A stretch of 64,000 bases of DNA from Balneola sp. EhC07 (GCF_001650905.1 NZ_LXYG01000003.1:1-64000), one strand, 5' to 3'. Shown: positions 35,747 to 45,759, numbered from the stretch's first letter. Notes: generated from the letters alone by a model not told the origin. A program made the numbers and translations.

Positions 35747-36011
35747 CCTTAAGGCCAAATTTATTATCAATCAACTCAGTAATTGTTTTCATAGCCTCTT
35801 TCTCATCACTCCCTTCAAATTCAAGTTCAAGTTCTGCACCATGTTCAGCGGCTAAGGTCATCACTCCCAGAATGCTTTTCCCGTTAACTTTATAACCATA
35901 AAAATGAATAAAAAAATCCGATGAAAATTTACTCGCAGTTTTCACCAATGCTGCCGATGGTCTGGCATGTAAACCTGATGAATTCTTAATCGTTATTTTC
36001 TTCTTTATCAT
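35739..36011 (-). CDS. ptsH: PTS phosphocarrier protein HPr
   Basis: The 90-residue HPr has the active-site histidine at His15 in GLHARPSAALV. The regulatory serine is at the expected position, Ser46 in NGKSILGVM. This is the site used by HPr kinase in many bacteria. It is the first gene of the operon ptsH-ptsI-pgi/pmi-birA-tilS-hpt. With no EII genes in the window, a regulatory rather than transport role is possible. Confidence 0.95.
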   Translation of the reverse strand: MIKKKITIKNSSGLHARPSAALVKTASKFSSDFFIHFYGYKVNGKSILGVMTLAAEHGAELELEFEGSDEKEAMKTITELIDNKFGLKDE

Positions 36012-36149
36012 ACTTAATGAATTAGCTGTGCGAAAATGAGTATAATTTCAATGATTTCCCAAGCATTAAGTCTTTTTTTGAATATAGAATTAACCTTTCA
36101 CATAATCTTTCTTAAATTCACCCTCATTTAAATTAATAATAAATACTAT

Positions 36150-36437
36150 ATGTCTGTATCAGAAAAAGATGTCCATTATATAGCTAACCTTGCAAGGCTT
36201 CAGGTAACTGATGAAGAAGCGAAGTCCTATGCTAAGGATATGAGCAGTATTTTAGATTATATGGAGCTTTTAAATGAAGTAGATACTTCAAATGTAGAGC
36301 CTTTAGAACACGTAATTGATTTGGACAGCAGATTCAGAAAAGACGAAGCCAAGGAGCCTGTATCTCACGAAGACGCTCTCAAAAATGCACCGGATGCCGA
36401 CTCTGATTATTTCCGCGTACCTAAAGTAATTGAGTAA
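36150..36437 (+). CDS. gatC: Asp-tRNA(Asn)/Glu-tRNA(Gln) amidotransferase subunit C
   Basis: The 95-residue GatC stabilises the GatAB amidotransferase that makes Gln-tRNA or Asn-tRNA by transamidation. Typical features are VHYIANLARLQVTDEEAKSY in the N-terminal helix, LNEVDTSNVEPLEHV in the middle and DYFRVPKVIE at the end. gatA and gatB are not in this window. It lies divergent from ptsH and 3 bases before the YfhO-like gene. Confidence 0.95.
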   Translation: MSVSEKDVHYIANLARLQVTDEEAKSYAKDMSSILDYMELLNEVDTSNVEPLEHVIDLDSRFRKDEAKEPVSHEDALKNAPDADSDYFRVPKVIE

Positions 36438-36440
36438 TTT

Positions 36441-38918
36441 ATGACCGAACAAAACAAGAATACTTCTGAAGACGGTTTCTTTTATAATCTTTCAGAAGTT
36501 AAACAACACCTTATTGCACTGGCTGTACTTTTTTTGGTGCCTTTTATTTTATTCACGGCTACTACAATCGGAGGTAAAGAATTTCAACGACACGATATTA
36601 CTCAGTGGAGAGCCGGAGCTGAATCAATTATTGAATACAGAGAGCAATATGGCAAAGAGCCGCTTTGGGCTGAAAACATGTATATGGGGATGCCCGCCTA
36701 TGTGGTATCCGTAAAGAATGAGATCCCTAATATTGACCGTTTGTCCGGATTTTTTAACAGTATTTATCCAGCTTTTCCATATTGGGTAATGTTATCTGGA
36801 ATGTATTTTTTACTGATCTTGATGGGATTCAAGCCATTAACAGCTGTATTCGGAAGTTTGCTTTATTCGTTAACTACTTATTTCCCAATAATCATTGGAG
36901 CAGGTCATACTTCGAAATTTGTAGCGCTTGCATACGCGCCTTGGGTCCTCGCCGGATATTGGAAGCTTACACACTCAAAAAATAAGCTGGCAGGATTACT
37001 GCTCTTCTCTGTTGCGATGGCCTTAGAAGTGCGCTCCGGACATCCGCAGATCACATATTATTTCATTTACTTATTGGGATTTTTATGGATTGCAAATTCA
37101 TGGAAGCTGATCCAGGAAAAGAACTTAAAGCAATTTGGTATTGTAACCGGATTGCTTGTCCTTGGCGGAGTTATTGGGATTCTTGGTCATGCACAAAACT
37201 TCCTTACTCTACAGGAATATTCCCAATACAGCATTAGAGGTGGTTCAGCTTTAGATGGAACAACGGGACTTTCTACAGGCTATGCTTTCGCTTGGTCTCA
37301 AGGAATTAAAGAATCATTAACTTTATTAGTCCCTGAAATATTTGGAGGGGCGTCTCCAACTTATTTTGGCCCTAAATCTGTGACATCAGGTCCGCACTAC
37401 TTAGGTGCTCTGCTTTTACCCTTTTTATTAATTGCTCTGTTTCGCCAAAAAAGCAGAACTATGTTTGTATTCTTTGGAACCGGTACATTGGCGTTATTGT
37501 TTGCATGGGGAGAAAATTTTGCTTTCTTCAATGAGTTAGCTTTTGATTACATCCCTTTCTTTAACAAATTCCGAGCACCCGAAACCTGGTTAGTCCTTAC
37601 ATCTTTTTGTTATACCGTAGTCGCAGTTTATGGATTAGATTGGTTTTTTGATTTTGTAAAGCAGAAAACTCCTCAACTAAAAGAGTTATATGCTCCACTT
37701 GGCACGGCTGTATTAATATTTGTATTTGTACTTGTTCAGGTTAAAACCATGGATTATACAAAGTCAGGTGAAGTTGCAAATATTGCTAATCAGATTGCTC
37801 AACAAAATAATGTTAGTCCTGATAATCCACAGGTTCAGCAAAGAGCGAGTACTTATGTACAGCAAAACTTTGTGCCTGACAGACAAGAAAGTGCAAATAA
37901 AGATGTATTCCGATTGGGTCTGTTTCTGATTTTTGCAGGAGCACTGATCTGGTTTGCGCTTAAAAAGAAACTATCTGTCACATTAGCCTCGCTCGGGCTT
38001 ATAGTTATTACAGGGTTCGATATGATAAGTGTTGGCAAGCGCTACGTTCCCGAACGAGTAATTGTAAACGCTAACGTAAACCCCGGAAAATACCTGGAGT
38101 CTCAGAAAAGAGACATTGACCAATATATTATCGATAATATATATTCTGAAAATGGTGAATACCGATACAGAGTATTTCCGCTTTTGGTAAGCCCGTTTCA
38201 AGAAGCGACTCCCTCTTATTTCTACCCAACGGTAGGGGGATATACTGGTGCTAAACTTAGCATTGTATCCGATATCACTTCTCCGGGTGGACCGCTTTAC
38301 ACTCAGAGTGGAGGCTTGAATTTAAATCTACTGGGAGCACTAAATGTTAAGTACGTAAACTTCCGCCCGGGACTGCCTTTTCAGGGATTAACACCTGTTT
38401 TCGATGGAAATTCAGGGACGGTTTACGAAAATCAGAAAATACTACCCAAAGCTTTCTTTGTAGACTCTCTTGTTTATGCAGATACTCCAAACGAAGCTTT
38501 TGACTTCGTCAGCAATCCGGAAGTCGATTATTCCAAAGTAGCCGTAGTCGAAAATTCTGATCAAATTCCGATTTCAACAGATTCTACTTCCGAGGTTTCC
38601 ATAACTAATTATACCGGTTCTGAAATAACTCTTAATGTATCAAGATCAACACCCGGTTTTCTGGTGCTCAGTGAGATATACTACCCTGCGGGTTGGGTTG
38701 CTACGTTAAATGGAGAAGAAATTGAAATCTTAAAAACAAATTATGTGCTTCGAGGTATGAAGATCCCAGCCGGAGACCATGAGCTTGTTATGGAATTTAA
38801 GCCTTCTTCTTATTCTTTAGGAGTTACTTTAGGGTGGATTTCTTTGGTTGCTCAAGTACTGATCGCTTTAGCATTTGGAGTAACCTACTTCAGAAATAAT
38901 ACTTCAAATAGTGAATGA
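36441..38918 (+). CDS. YfhO-family membrane protein
   Basis: The 825-residue protein has about a dozen membrane helices and large extracytoplasmic loops. The opening loop FQRHDITQWRAGAESII and WAENMYMGMPAYVVS are recognisable as YfhO-type. The C-terminal domain contains PGFLVLSEIYYPAGWVATL, a segment shared by this family. In Gram-positive bacteria YfhO adds sugars to teichoic acids using lipid-linked donors; in Bacteroidota it is thought to modify surface polysaccharides. It opens the polysaccharide locus and overlaps the following glycosyltransferase by 8 bases. Confidence 0.88.
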   Translation: MTEQNKNTSEDGFFYNLSEVKQHLIALAVLFLVPFILFTATTIGGKEFQRHDITQWRAGAESIIEYREQYGKEPLWAENMYMGMPAYVVSVKNEIPNIDRLSGFFNSIYPAFPYWVMLSGMYFLLILMGFKPLTAVFGSLLYSLTTYFPIIIGAGHTSKFVALAYAPWVLAGYWKLTHSKNKLAGLLLFSVAMALEVRSGHPQITYYFIYLLGFLWIANSWKLIQEKNLKQFGIVTGLLVLGGVIGILGHAQNFLTLQEYSQYSIRGGSALDGTTGLSTGYAFAWSQGIKESLTLLVPEIFGGASPTYFGPKSVTSGPHYLGALLLPFLLIALFRQKSRTMFVFFGTGTLALLFAWGENFAFFNELAFDYIPFFNKFRAPETWLVLTSFCYTVVAVYGLDWFFDFVKQKTPQLKELYAPLGTAVLIFVFVLVQVKTMDYTKSGEVANIANQIAQQNNVSPDNPQVQQRASTYVQQNFVPDRQESANKDVFRLGLFLIFAGALIWFALKKKLSVTLASLGLIVITGFDMISVGKRYVPERVIVNANVNPGKYLESQKRDIDQYIIDNIYSENGEYRYRVFPLLVSPFQEATPSYFYPTVGGYTGAKLSIVSDITSPGGPLYTQSGGLNLNLLGALNVKYVNFRPGLPFQGLTPVFDGNSGTVYENQKILPKAFFVDSLVYADTPNEAFDFVSNPEVDYSKVAVVENSDQIPISTDSTSEVSITNYTGSEITLNVSRSTPGFLVLSEIYYPAGWVATLNGEEIEILKTNYVLRGMKIPAGDHELVMEFKPSSYSLGVTLGWISLVAQVLIALAFGVTYFRNNTSNSE

Positions 38919-40212
38919 AAAAACAAAAGTTCTGATCATCACTTATTACTGGCCTCCAAGTGGAGGTTCCGGTGTTCAAAGGTGGGTTAAATTTGCCAAG
39001 TATTTACCAAAGTTTAATATAGAACCTTTTGTATTAACTGTCGAAAATGGAACATATCCACTAGTTGATGATTCTTTAAAAGACGAAGTTTCATCAACTT
39101 TAAAAGTCTTCAGATCAAAAAGCATTGAACCATATTCTCTGTTTGGCGGATTGACTGGAAAAACGGATAAAGAGGTTTCCACTCCATCAACTGCTTTTTC
39201 AAATGATGGTTCTTTATTAAAAAAAATTGGAATCTGGATAAGGGCTAATTTCTTTATTCCTGATGCAAGAATAGGTTGGGTTCCTTTTGCTTTTAAGAAG
39301 GCTGAAACAATTATCTCTGAATATGGAATAGAACAAGTCATTACAACAGGTCCGCCGAATTCAACTCATCTAATTGGTTTAAAACTAAAAACAAAATATC
39401 CTGACCTGAATTGGATCATGGATATGAGAGATCCCTGGAGTCAAATTTTCTATAACCAGCATCTGCCCAGAACAGATAGAGCTTCAAAGAAAGATATTTC
39501 GTTAGAAAAAAAGTGTTTAACAAAAGCCGATGAAGTGATTGTTGTTTCAGATAGTATGAATAAAGTACAGCAAAGTGTTTTTGACCGTCACTATCACACA
39601 ATTACAAATGGGTTTGATCATGAAGATTTTGAGTTAACTAATGATAAGCGTAATCCTGATGCACTATCCATTAAGTATGTTGGGAGTATGACTGAAGCAG
39701 CAATTCCTCACTCATTTTTTAAAGCTCTGAGTTCACTCGATGATGATCTGAGAAAAAAGATCAAAGTATCATTTTTTGGCTCATTTAATGAAAAAGTAAA
39801 GGAGATCATAAATAGATATGAATTGCAAGATCTGATCAGTTACCATGGATATATTCCTCATAAAGCTGCTAAAAAAGAAATGCAGACCGCTGATCTTTTA
39901 TTGTTGGTAATTCCTGATACAGAAGACAACGAGCTTATAATAACCGGAAAGATATTTGATTACATTGGCGCACAAAAACCCATTTTATTTATTGGTCCCC
40001 AAAAAGGGGACGCAGCTAAACTTATAACTGAGTTTAATCTTGGTTTAACCTTTGGTTATGATGATACTGATAAGCTTGCTGAAAAATTAATTGGTCTCAT
40101 TAAGTCAGGCACAGAACCATACAACAGCTGGAGTAATGATTTAATAAAGCACCCTTTCTCCAGATTTGAATTAACTAAAAAGGTTAGTGGCATATTGAGA
40201 AACAAAAAATAA
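38911..40212 (+). CDS. GT4-type glycosyltransferase
   Basis: The 433-residue protein has an N-terminal GT-B Rossmann domain (TYYWPPSGGSGVQRWVKFAK) and a C-terminal nucleotide-sugar domain with IKYVGSMTE and LISYHGYIPHKAAKKEMQTA. A conserved Glu in the expected position of the EX7E motif is less clear in this branch. The sugar and acceptor are unknown. It uses a GTG start at 38911, with the frame overlapping the end of the YfhO gene; an ATG two bases later is out of frame. Its stop is 3 bases from the stop of the next, convergent gene. Confidence 0.88.
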   Translation: MNEKTKVLIITYYWPPSGGSGVQRWVKFAKYLPKFNIEPFVLTVENGTYPLVDDSLKDEVSSTLKVFRSKSIEPYSLFGGLTGKTDKEVSTPSTAFSNDGSLLKKIGIWIRANFFIPDARIGWVPFAFKKAETIISEYGIEQVITTGPPNSTHLIGLKLKTKYPDLNWIMDMRDPWSQIFYNQHLPRTDRASKKDISLEKKCLTKADEVIVVSDSMNKVQQSVFDRHYHTITNGFDHEDFELTNDKRNPDALSIKYVGSMTEAAIPHSFFKALSSLDDDLRKKIKVSFFGSFNEKVKEIINRYELQDLISYHGYIPHKAAKKEMQTADLLLLVIPDTEDNELIITGKIFDYIGAQKPILFIGPQKGDAAKLITEFNLGLTFGYDDTDKLAEKLIGLIKSGTEPYNSWSNDLIKHPFSRFELTKKVSGILRNKK

Positions 40213-40215
40213 ATT

Positions 40216-41406
40216 TTAGGCTTTCAGGGAATCATAAATAGAGATTAATTTGTCTTCCTCTATTTTCCAATTAAATTTATTTTCCACTGCATTAATTCCG
40301 TTCACCGAATATTTCTTTATTCTTTCGGGATCTTTAAAAAGTTCGGTTACATGTTTAGAAAATCCTATGCTATCACCATCTTCGTAAACAACACCACAGT
40401 TATTCTCCTCAACCATTTTCTTTACAGAAGTGCAATTGGTAGCTAAAATGGGTAATCCGTAATACATATATTGATATAGTTTATTCGAACTTGAATTATC
40501 AGTCTGTGGAGTTCTTTTAAAAGGTACTAAACCAATATCACTGGATAATAAATATGATTTTATCTTTTCCTGAGACTGAAATCCTTCAAACATAACTACA
40601 TCTTCTACTTCATATTCTTTGCTCAGTGCTTCCAAGGTTTCTCTCATTTCACCATCTCCCACCAAAACAAGCCTGATCTTCTTACTTAAATTTTTAAGTT
40701 CGACCATACCTTTTATAACGTGCTCCAACCCTCTGTTGCTTATGAAGCCCCCAATATATATTAAAGTGAAAAAGGGTTTAAATTTTTCAATAATTGATTG
40801 ATCGATACCATATTCATCAAACTGTTTTGTATCTATACTATTGGCAACTACGGTGATGTCTTTTTCATTTACCCCTTTTAAAATATTTTTTTGCCTCATT
40901 CCCTCATTTACCGCTATTAAATGATCAAATAATTGTAACCACTCCTTCTCTTTTTTTTCCCATTTCTTAAATGAAATAAATAACTTATTCGGGTAAGTAG
41001 TGCTCCATTTGTAGTCTCTTAGAGCATCAATATAATTCTCATGAAGATCCCCTATAAAAATCGCTTTTAACTTCTTCCTGAGAATTTTTATAGCACCAAA
41101 CAGATATAAATCATGCATATGAATTACATCATATTTATTAGTTCTAAATATCTTTAATACTTGATTCGCAACATAAATATCTAACCACGGAATCATTGCT
41201 GCCAGACCGTGCATCTTGTTGCCAATGAATTTAGAAAGAGCTACCCTATAAACCTTGACACCTCTGATGGTTACGGTTTCACTTTTATCATAGTCTCCCA
41301 TGGAAAGAATGCTAACTTCGTAACCGGCTTTTAACAAAGATGAAGCTTCTTTTTCTACTCTTAGATCTGGTGGAAACTTCTGATCAAGTACCATTAACAC
41401 TTTCAT
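40216..41406 (-). CDS. GT4-type glycosyltransferase
   Basis: A 396-residue GT-B enzyme. The N-terminus MKVLMVLDQKFPPDLRVEKE and HMHDLYLFGA are typical of family GT4. The C-terminal half has LIYIGGFISNRGLEHVIKGM and the catalytic/sugar-nucleotide stretch SSNKLYQYMYYGLPILATNC. It is the only leftward gene in the polysaccharide locus, nested between rightward genes, so it has its own promoter. The product linkage cannot be predicted. Confidence 0.9.
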   Translation of the reverse strand: MKVLMVLDQKFPPDLRVEKEASSLLKAGYEVSILSMGDYDKSETVTIRGVKVYRVALSKFIGNKMHGLAAMIPWLDIYVANQVLKIFRTNKYDVIHMHDLYLFGAIKILRKKLKAIFIGDLHENYIDALRDYKWSTTYPNKLFISFKKWEKKEKEWLQLFDHLIAVNEGMRQKNILKGVNEKDITVVANSIDTKQFDEYGIDQSIIEKFKPFFTLIYIGGFISNRGLEHVIKGMVELKNLSKKIRLVLVGDGEMRETLEALSKEYEVEDVVMFEGFQSQEKIKSYLLSSDIGLVPFKRTPQTDNSSSNKLYQYMYYGLPILATNCTSVKKMVEENNCGVVYEDGDSIGFSKHVTELFKDPERIKKYSVNGINAVENKFNWKIEEDKLISIYDSLKA

Positions 41407-41538
41407 AAAACCGATATTTTTTTGATGATTAAATTAGCAATCATTGAAGTCATAAAAGAATGAAATTGAGTGATTTTAAATAATTAGTATTATGCTATTT
41501 TGTTATCAATTGATTGATTCAGAAATTCTAAAGTTGAA

Positions 41539-42660
41539 ATGAAAAAAATACTCACAGTCACTCATTCTTTTCCTGATGATTTTCATCCTGCTCGAGGAAT
41601 CTTTATCCTCGATGAGATAAAGCTTCTAGAGCACTCCGCTTCTTTTACAATTGCCGTAGTAAATACTTTTTTTAACAGAATAAAATTAAATCACAAGGTT
41701 TTTACACCAAATATTGATATAAAAAAATTATCCTATTTTTCTCTTCCTTTTAAATACTTTAAAATTAAAAAGGGATATTATATTTCTAAGAAATTAAAAA
41801 ATTTATCACGCTATAAAGACTTTGATATTATACATTCTCACTTTTTAATTCCTGCGGGGCTTTCTGTTTCATATTTGGATAAGCCAACAGTAATAACTAT
41901 TCATGGCAGTGATTGGAACATTCATAAAGATGACTATATCTGGTTTCCAGTTTTGAAAGATTCTCTTAAGAAAGCTTCTGCTATTATAACAGTCAGTAAT
42001 TCATTAAAAAAAGATATTTTAGGCTATATTCCTGAATTAGAGAAAAAGATTTATTCTATACCTCACTCTATTAATCCTTTCTGGCTAGAATCATCGCTCA
42101 AAAAAAACTCCCCATCCGAACCGATCAATATTGTTACAGTAGCAAGTCTTACTCCTATAAAAGGAGTCCTTTTTTTGGTAATGGCTTTAAATGAAATCCG
42201 TACAGAAAAAAAAATAGTGTTAAAAATTTTTTCTATTCAAAAAAATCAGGAATACTTCTCTAAAGTAAATAAAATAGTAGAAAATTTACCTGAAAATATT
42301 TCTGTGAAAATACAAAATGAATCTTCACGAAATGAACTCAGAGATGCTTATGAAAATGCCGACTTCTCTGTTTTACCAAGTTTGAAAGAGGGTTTTGGTT
42401 TGTCTATTATTGAAGCTAATGCATGTGGCGTTCCTGTAATTTCAACTAGGTCTGGAGGTCCTGAAACCATAATTGAAGAGGTGAATGGCATGTTAACTGA
42501 GCCTGGTGACAGCGCTTCTTTGGCTCTTACCATCGATAAAATGATACATTCGCTGGATCAATTTGACAGGAAAAAAATCAGACAGCACGTAATTAAAAAG
42601 TTCTCTCCTGAAATAAAAAAGAATAAGATACTTGAAGTGTATAATGATATTACTGATTAA
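41539..42660 (+). CDS. GT4-type glycosyltransferase
   Basis: A 373-residue GT-B enzyme. The N-terminal domain has LTVTHSFPDDFHPARG and IIHSHFLIPAGLS. The C-terminal domain contains VASLTPIKGVLFLVMALNEI and the EX7E-type PSLKEGFGLSIIEANACGVP. The gene is unusually rich in A and T (many lysine and isoleucine codons) compared with flanking housekeeping genes, as often seen in polysaccharide loci. It lies 20 bases before the flippase gene. Confidence 0.9.
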   Translation: MKKILTVTHSFPDDFHPARGIFILDEIKLLEHSASFTIAVVNTFFNRIKLNHKVFTPNIDIKKLSYFSLPFKYFKIKKGYYISKKLKNLSRYKDFDIIHSHFLIPAGLSVSYLDKPTVITIHGSDWNIHKDDYIWFPVLKDSLKKASAIITVSNSLKKDILGYIPELEKKIYSIPHSINPFWLESSLKKNSPSEPINIVTVASLTPIKGVLFLVMALNEIRTEKKIVLKIFSIQKNQEYFSKVNKIVENLPENISVKIQNESSRNELRDAYENADFSVLPSLKEGFGLSIIEANACGVPVISTRSGGPETIIEEVNGMLTEPGDSASLALTIDKMIHSLDQFDRKKIRQHVIKKFSPEIKKNKILEVYNDITD

Positions 42661-42680
42661 ATGCCTTCTATCCTTAAAAA

Positions 42681-43949
42681 ATGATCTTTAAAAAAACGAT
42701 AGAACGATTTTTAGGTACTTCTTCAAAGAACGTACTTATTTTGATGAGTGGGACAATCTTCTCTCAGTTTATAAGTGTACTATTTTCTCCAATTCTGACA
42801 CGTATTTATACGCCCGAAGAATATGGGATACTGGGAGTATTTGGATCTTTTGTATCAATATTTGCAGCAATAGCTTCACTTAAATTTGATGCGGCTGTAT
42901 TACTTCCAAAAAAAGATTCAGTGGCTTTAAAGCTCTTAAAACTAAGTTCTTTAATCATTATGATTATAGGCTTTGTAATTTTCATTGTTCTCCTTTTTTT
43001 TGAAGACTTGATCCTCAACCTTATCAATACTCCTAATCTGAAAGGCTTTATTTATCTTTCTGTAATATCTATATGGACCATTGGATTTTTCAACCTATTC
43101 AAAAATATTTTAAATCGCTTTGAAAGCTATAAAAGCATTGCATTTTCAACTGTTGCTAAAAGTGTAAGCACAACATCAAGTCAATTAGGGCTTGGGTTTT
43201 TAAGCTTTGGGTTTAAAGGTCTCATTTTTGGAAGGGTATTTGGAGATGTCTTTAGCTTTTTCACCAGCTATTTTTTCCTTAAAAAGGAATCACGATTTAC
43301 ATCAAATTTAGAAGAGCCCAAGACTTTAAAAATGATTGCTCTTGAATATCAGGAGTTTCCAAAGGTTACTGCCCTGCACACCTTCTTTAATACAGTATCT
43401 GCAAGTTTTCCAATTTTAATTTTAGCTTCCTTTTTTACTGCTGATGTTGTCGGAAACTTCAATCAAAGCCTGAAGATCGCCTTTCTACCCATCACGTTAA
43501 TAAGCGCTTCTACCTATCAGGTTTTTAGCAGGAAGGTCACCGAAAGCTTGAATAAAGGTAAAGATATTTATGGTGTTACTATCGAAACTATTAAGAAACT
43601 TTCCTTAATTGGACTTATTCCTTTTCTGATTTTAATGATTTTTGCACCTTGGTTATTTGATTTTGTTTTTGGAAATGAATGGAGAGTTGCTGGTGAATAC
43701 ACTCAATTAATGATCCCTTATATATATTTGGTTTTTGTAGTATCACCATTAGCTTATCTGCCAATCTTGAGAAACAGGCAACGTAAAGCTTTTGTTATAG
43801 AGATTGTATATTTAGTGTTAAGAATATTAGGTTTATTAACTGGTGTATATTTCAATAATGTGTATCTGGCAATCGGCCTTTATAGCTTAACAGGATTATT
43901 AATTCAGTGTTATAATCTTAATTGGTTCTTAAAACTAGCAAAAAAATAG
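42681..43949 (+). CDS. Wzx-type polysaccharide flippase
   Basis: The 422-residue protein has about twelve hydrophobic segments and belongs to the PST/MOP superfamily. The start (NVLILMSGTIFSQFISVLFS, ILTRIYTPEEYG) is typical of Wzx and related lipid-linked-oligosaccharide flippases. It would turn a lipid-linked glycan to the periplasmic face of the inner membrane. It is flanked by a glycosyltransferase and an AsnB-like gene with gaps of 20 and 1 base, so the three form one operon. Confidence 0.9.
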   Translation: MIFKKTIERFLGTSSKNVLILMSGTIFSQFISVLFSPILTRIYTPEEYGILGVFGSFVSIFAAIASLKFDAAVLLPKKDSVALKLLKLSSLIIMIIGFVIFIVLLFFEDLILNLINTPNLKGFIYLSVISIWTIGFFNLFKNILNRFESYKSIAFSTVAKSVSTTSSQLGLGFLSFGFKGLIFGRVFGDVFSFFTSYFFLKKESRFTSNLEEPKTLKMIALEYQEFPKVTALHTFFNTVSASFPILILASFFTADVVGNFNQSLKIAFLPITLISASTYQVFSRKVTESLNKGKDIYGVTIETIKKLSLIGLIPFLILMIFAPWLFDFVFGNEWRVAGEYTQLMIPYIYLVFVVSPLAYLPILRNRQRKAFVIEIVYLVLRILGLLTGVYFNNVYLAIGLYSLTGLLIQCYNLNWFLKLAKK

Positions 43950-43950
43950 T

Positions 43951-45669
43951 ATGGCAGGATTGTATTCCATTTTCAGTTCTATAAAAGAAATTCCTGAAAA
44001 TAATTTTAATAGATTTTTTAGCTCAAAGTTTGAGCATACAATCAATGAAGAATTCCGGGGTGAGGACATTATTTATGGGCGATCAACGATCAATAAGTTT
44101 ACTAACGACCGGTTTCTATATGAAGATGATGAAGTAGTTTTAGGAATAGAAGGTGTTATATACAATTCAAGTGATCCAAAAAAATTCATATTATCTAAGT
44201 ACAAAAATTCGGGACTTAGTTTTATTAGTGAACTAAAAGGCCAATTTTGTGGCTTTATTTATGATAAAAAGAATAGAGTATTTTATGCATTTACTGATCC
44301 TGTATCGTCTAAACCACTTTATTATCACATAAATAAATCTAATAAGCTATTCACTCTTTCTTCTGAAGGGAAGTTTATTTCTTCTTTACTTAAAGATCTC
44401 AATCTTTCTGTCAATCTTGATATTGATGCCATTAAGTCTCTTTTGATAATGGGTTTTCTACTTGATGATTCAATGCCCATAACAGAGATAAAAAAAATAC
44501 CTTACGGCTCTATCTTAAAAATTGACCTGAACACCTTTGAATTAGGCATCAAACCCTTTTTCCGGTTACAAAAACAGTCAACTAATAAATCTAAGAAAGA
44601 GGTGATTGAAGAGCTGGACTTTTTATTAAAATCTTCCGTTCAAAATGAATGGGGTAAAGACAATGAATATAATTACAAGCACTTTTCTTTTTTGAGTGGT
44701 GGTTTAGATTCCAGAGTAAATCTTCTGCTTGCTCTAGAACTGGGGTTTAATGAAATAACTACATTGAATTTTGCCGAAATCGGTACCAGTGATCATAAAA
44801 TTGCTTCAAAAATTTCTAAACGGTATCACACCAATCATAATTTTAATCCTCTTGATGGTTCCTATCTTTTAAATGACATTACAGAGTATATTAAAGCAAA
44901 CGATGGTCTGGCAGCATTTCTAGGAGCAGCACATTTATACAGCTCTGTTAAGAATATAGATTTTAGCGAATACGGGAGTGTTCATTCTGGGCAAATTGGG
45001 GACGTTCTTTTCGGATCATTTTCAAGTAAAGGAAAAATTTCGATTGAGAATGCAAGTAAGTTTGGAATGGTAAGAGATCCATTGCTTACTCAAAGAATAG
45101 ATCGCTTGCCAAAAGTTTTGGATAGATATGATTTTGAAGGTTCAGATGAAATTTTCGCTTTTGAGCAAAGACAATTTAATCTCACTTTTAATGGAGACAG
45201 AACTTCTTCTCATTTCTTTGATATGACATCCCCATTCTATGATAAAGAGTTAATACAATACTGTTTGAATATCCCTCCTGAGTTAAAAAAAGGCGAAGCT
45301 ATTTATCTGGATTGGTTTAATAAAAAACTCCCTCAAGTCTCAGATTTTAAGTGGGAAAAAGCAGGTGTAAAACCAACTTCACTTTTTAAAGTTGAAATGG
45401 GGTATCAAAGAAAAAAAATCTTGAATAAAGTTTATTCTTTTTTCGATAAACAATATGATAATATGAATCCATTTACTGAATGGTTTTCAAAGAGTCCTGC
45501 ACTAGAACAAAATTTCACAAAGCTTTTTTACGAAAACATTTCGGTTCTTCCTGATAAAGAATTAAAAGAGATCGCAATTCTTATTTTTGAAAAAGACAAC
45601 CCTATTAGTAAAATGGTTGCTGTATCAACACTATTTACTGTGAAATTATATCTCAATCAGCTTGATTGA
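43951..45669 (+). CDS. Asparagine-synthase-related protein lacking the glutaminase cysteine
   Basis: The 572-residue protein has the two-domain layout of AsnB. The N-terminal Ntn-like domain begins MAGLYSIFSS, so the position of the catalytic Cys2 holds alanine. The C-terminal ATP-pyrophosphatase domain has the PP-loop SGGLDSR (residues 249-255) and FDMTSPFYDKELI. Glutamine hydrolysis should be lost, while the adenylating/synthetase part looks intact. Such proteins in polysaccharide loci may amidate or otherwise modify sugars or acids using another nitrogen source. Its start is 1 base after the flippase stop. Confidence 0.85.
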   Translation: MAGLYSIFSSIKEIPENNFNRFFSSKFEHTINEEFRGEDIIYGRSTINKFTNDRFLYEDDEVVLGIEGVIYNSSDPKKFILSKYKNSGLSFISELKGQFCGFIYDKKNRVFYAFTDPVSSKPLYYHINKSNKLFTLSSEGKFISSLLKDLNLSVNLDIDAIKSLLIMGFLLDDSMPITEIKKIPYGSILKIDLNTFELGIKPFFRLQKQSTNKSKKEVIEELDFLLKSSVQNEWGKDNEYNYKHFSFLSGGLDSRVNLLLALELGFNEITTLNFAEIGTSDHKIASKISKRYHTNHNFNPLDGSYLLNDITEYIKANDGLAAFLGAAHLYSSVKNIDFSEYGSVHSGQIGDVLFGSFSSKGKISIENASKFGMVRDPLLTQRIDRLPKVLDRYDFEGSDEIFAFEQRQFNLTFNGDRTSSHFFDMTSPFYDKELIQYCLNIPPELKKGEAIYLDWFNKKLPQVSDFKWEKAGVKPTSLFKVEMGYQRKKILNKVYSFFDKQYDNMNPFTEWFSKSPALEQNFTKLFYENISVLPDKELKEIAILIFEKDNPISKMVAVSTLFTVKLYLNQLD

Positions 45670-45759
45670 AAATCTATTGACTTTAATATTCTCTCAGTAA
45701 GAAATTCATCTATATGAACCTTATCTTTGACCCGAATTAGATTTCTTACAAAAACACAA

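Noticed and set aside
45727-45759. Earlier TTG start for hisS
   Set aside because: The ATG at 45760 fits the conserved N-terminus (AKYTTHLGMVDILP) and the upstream eleven residues do not.
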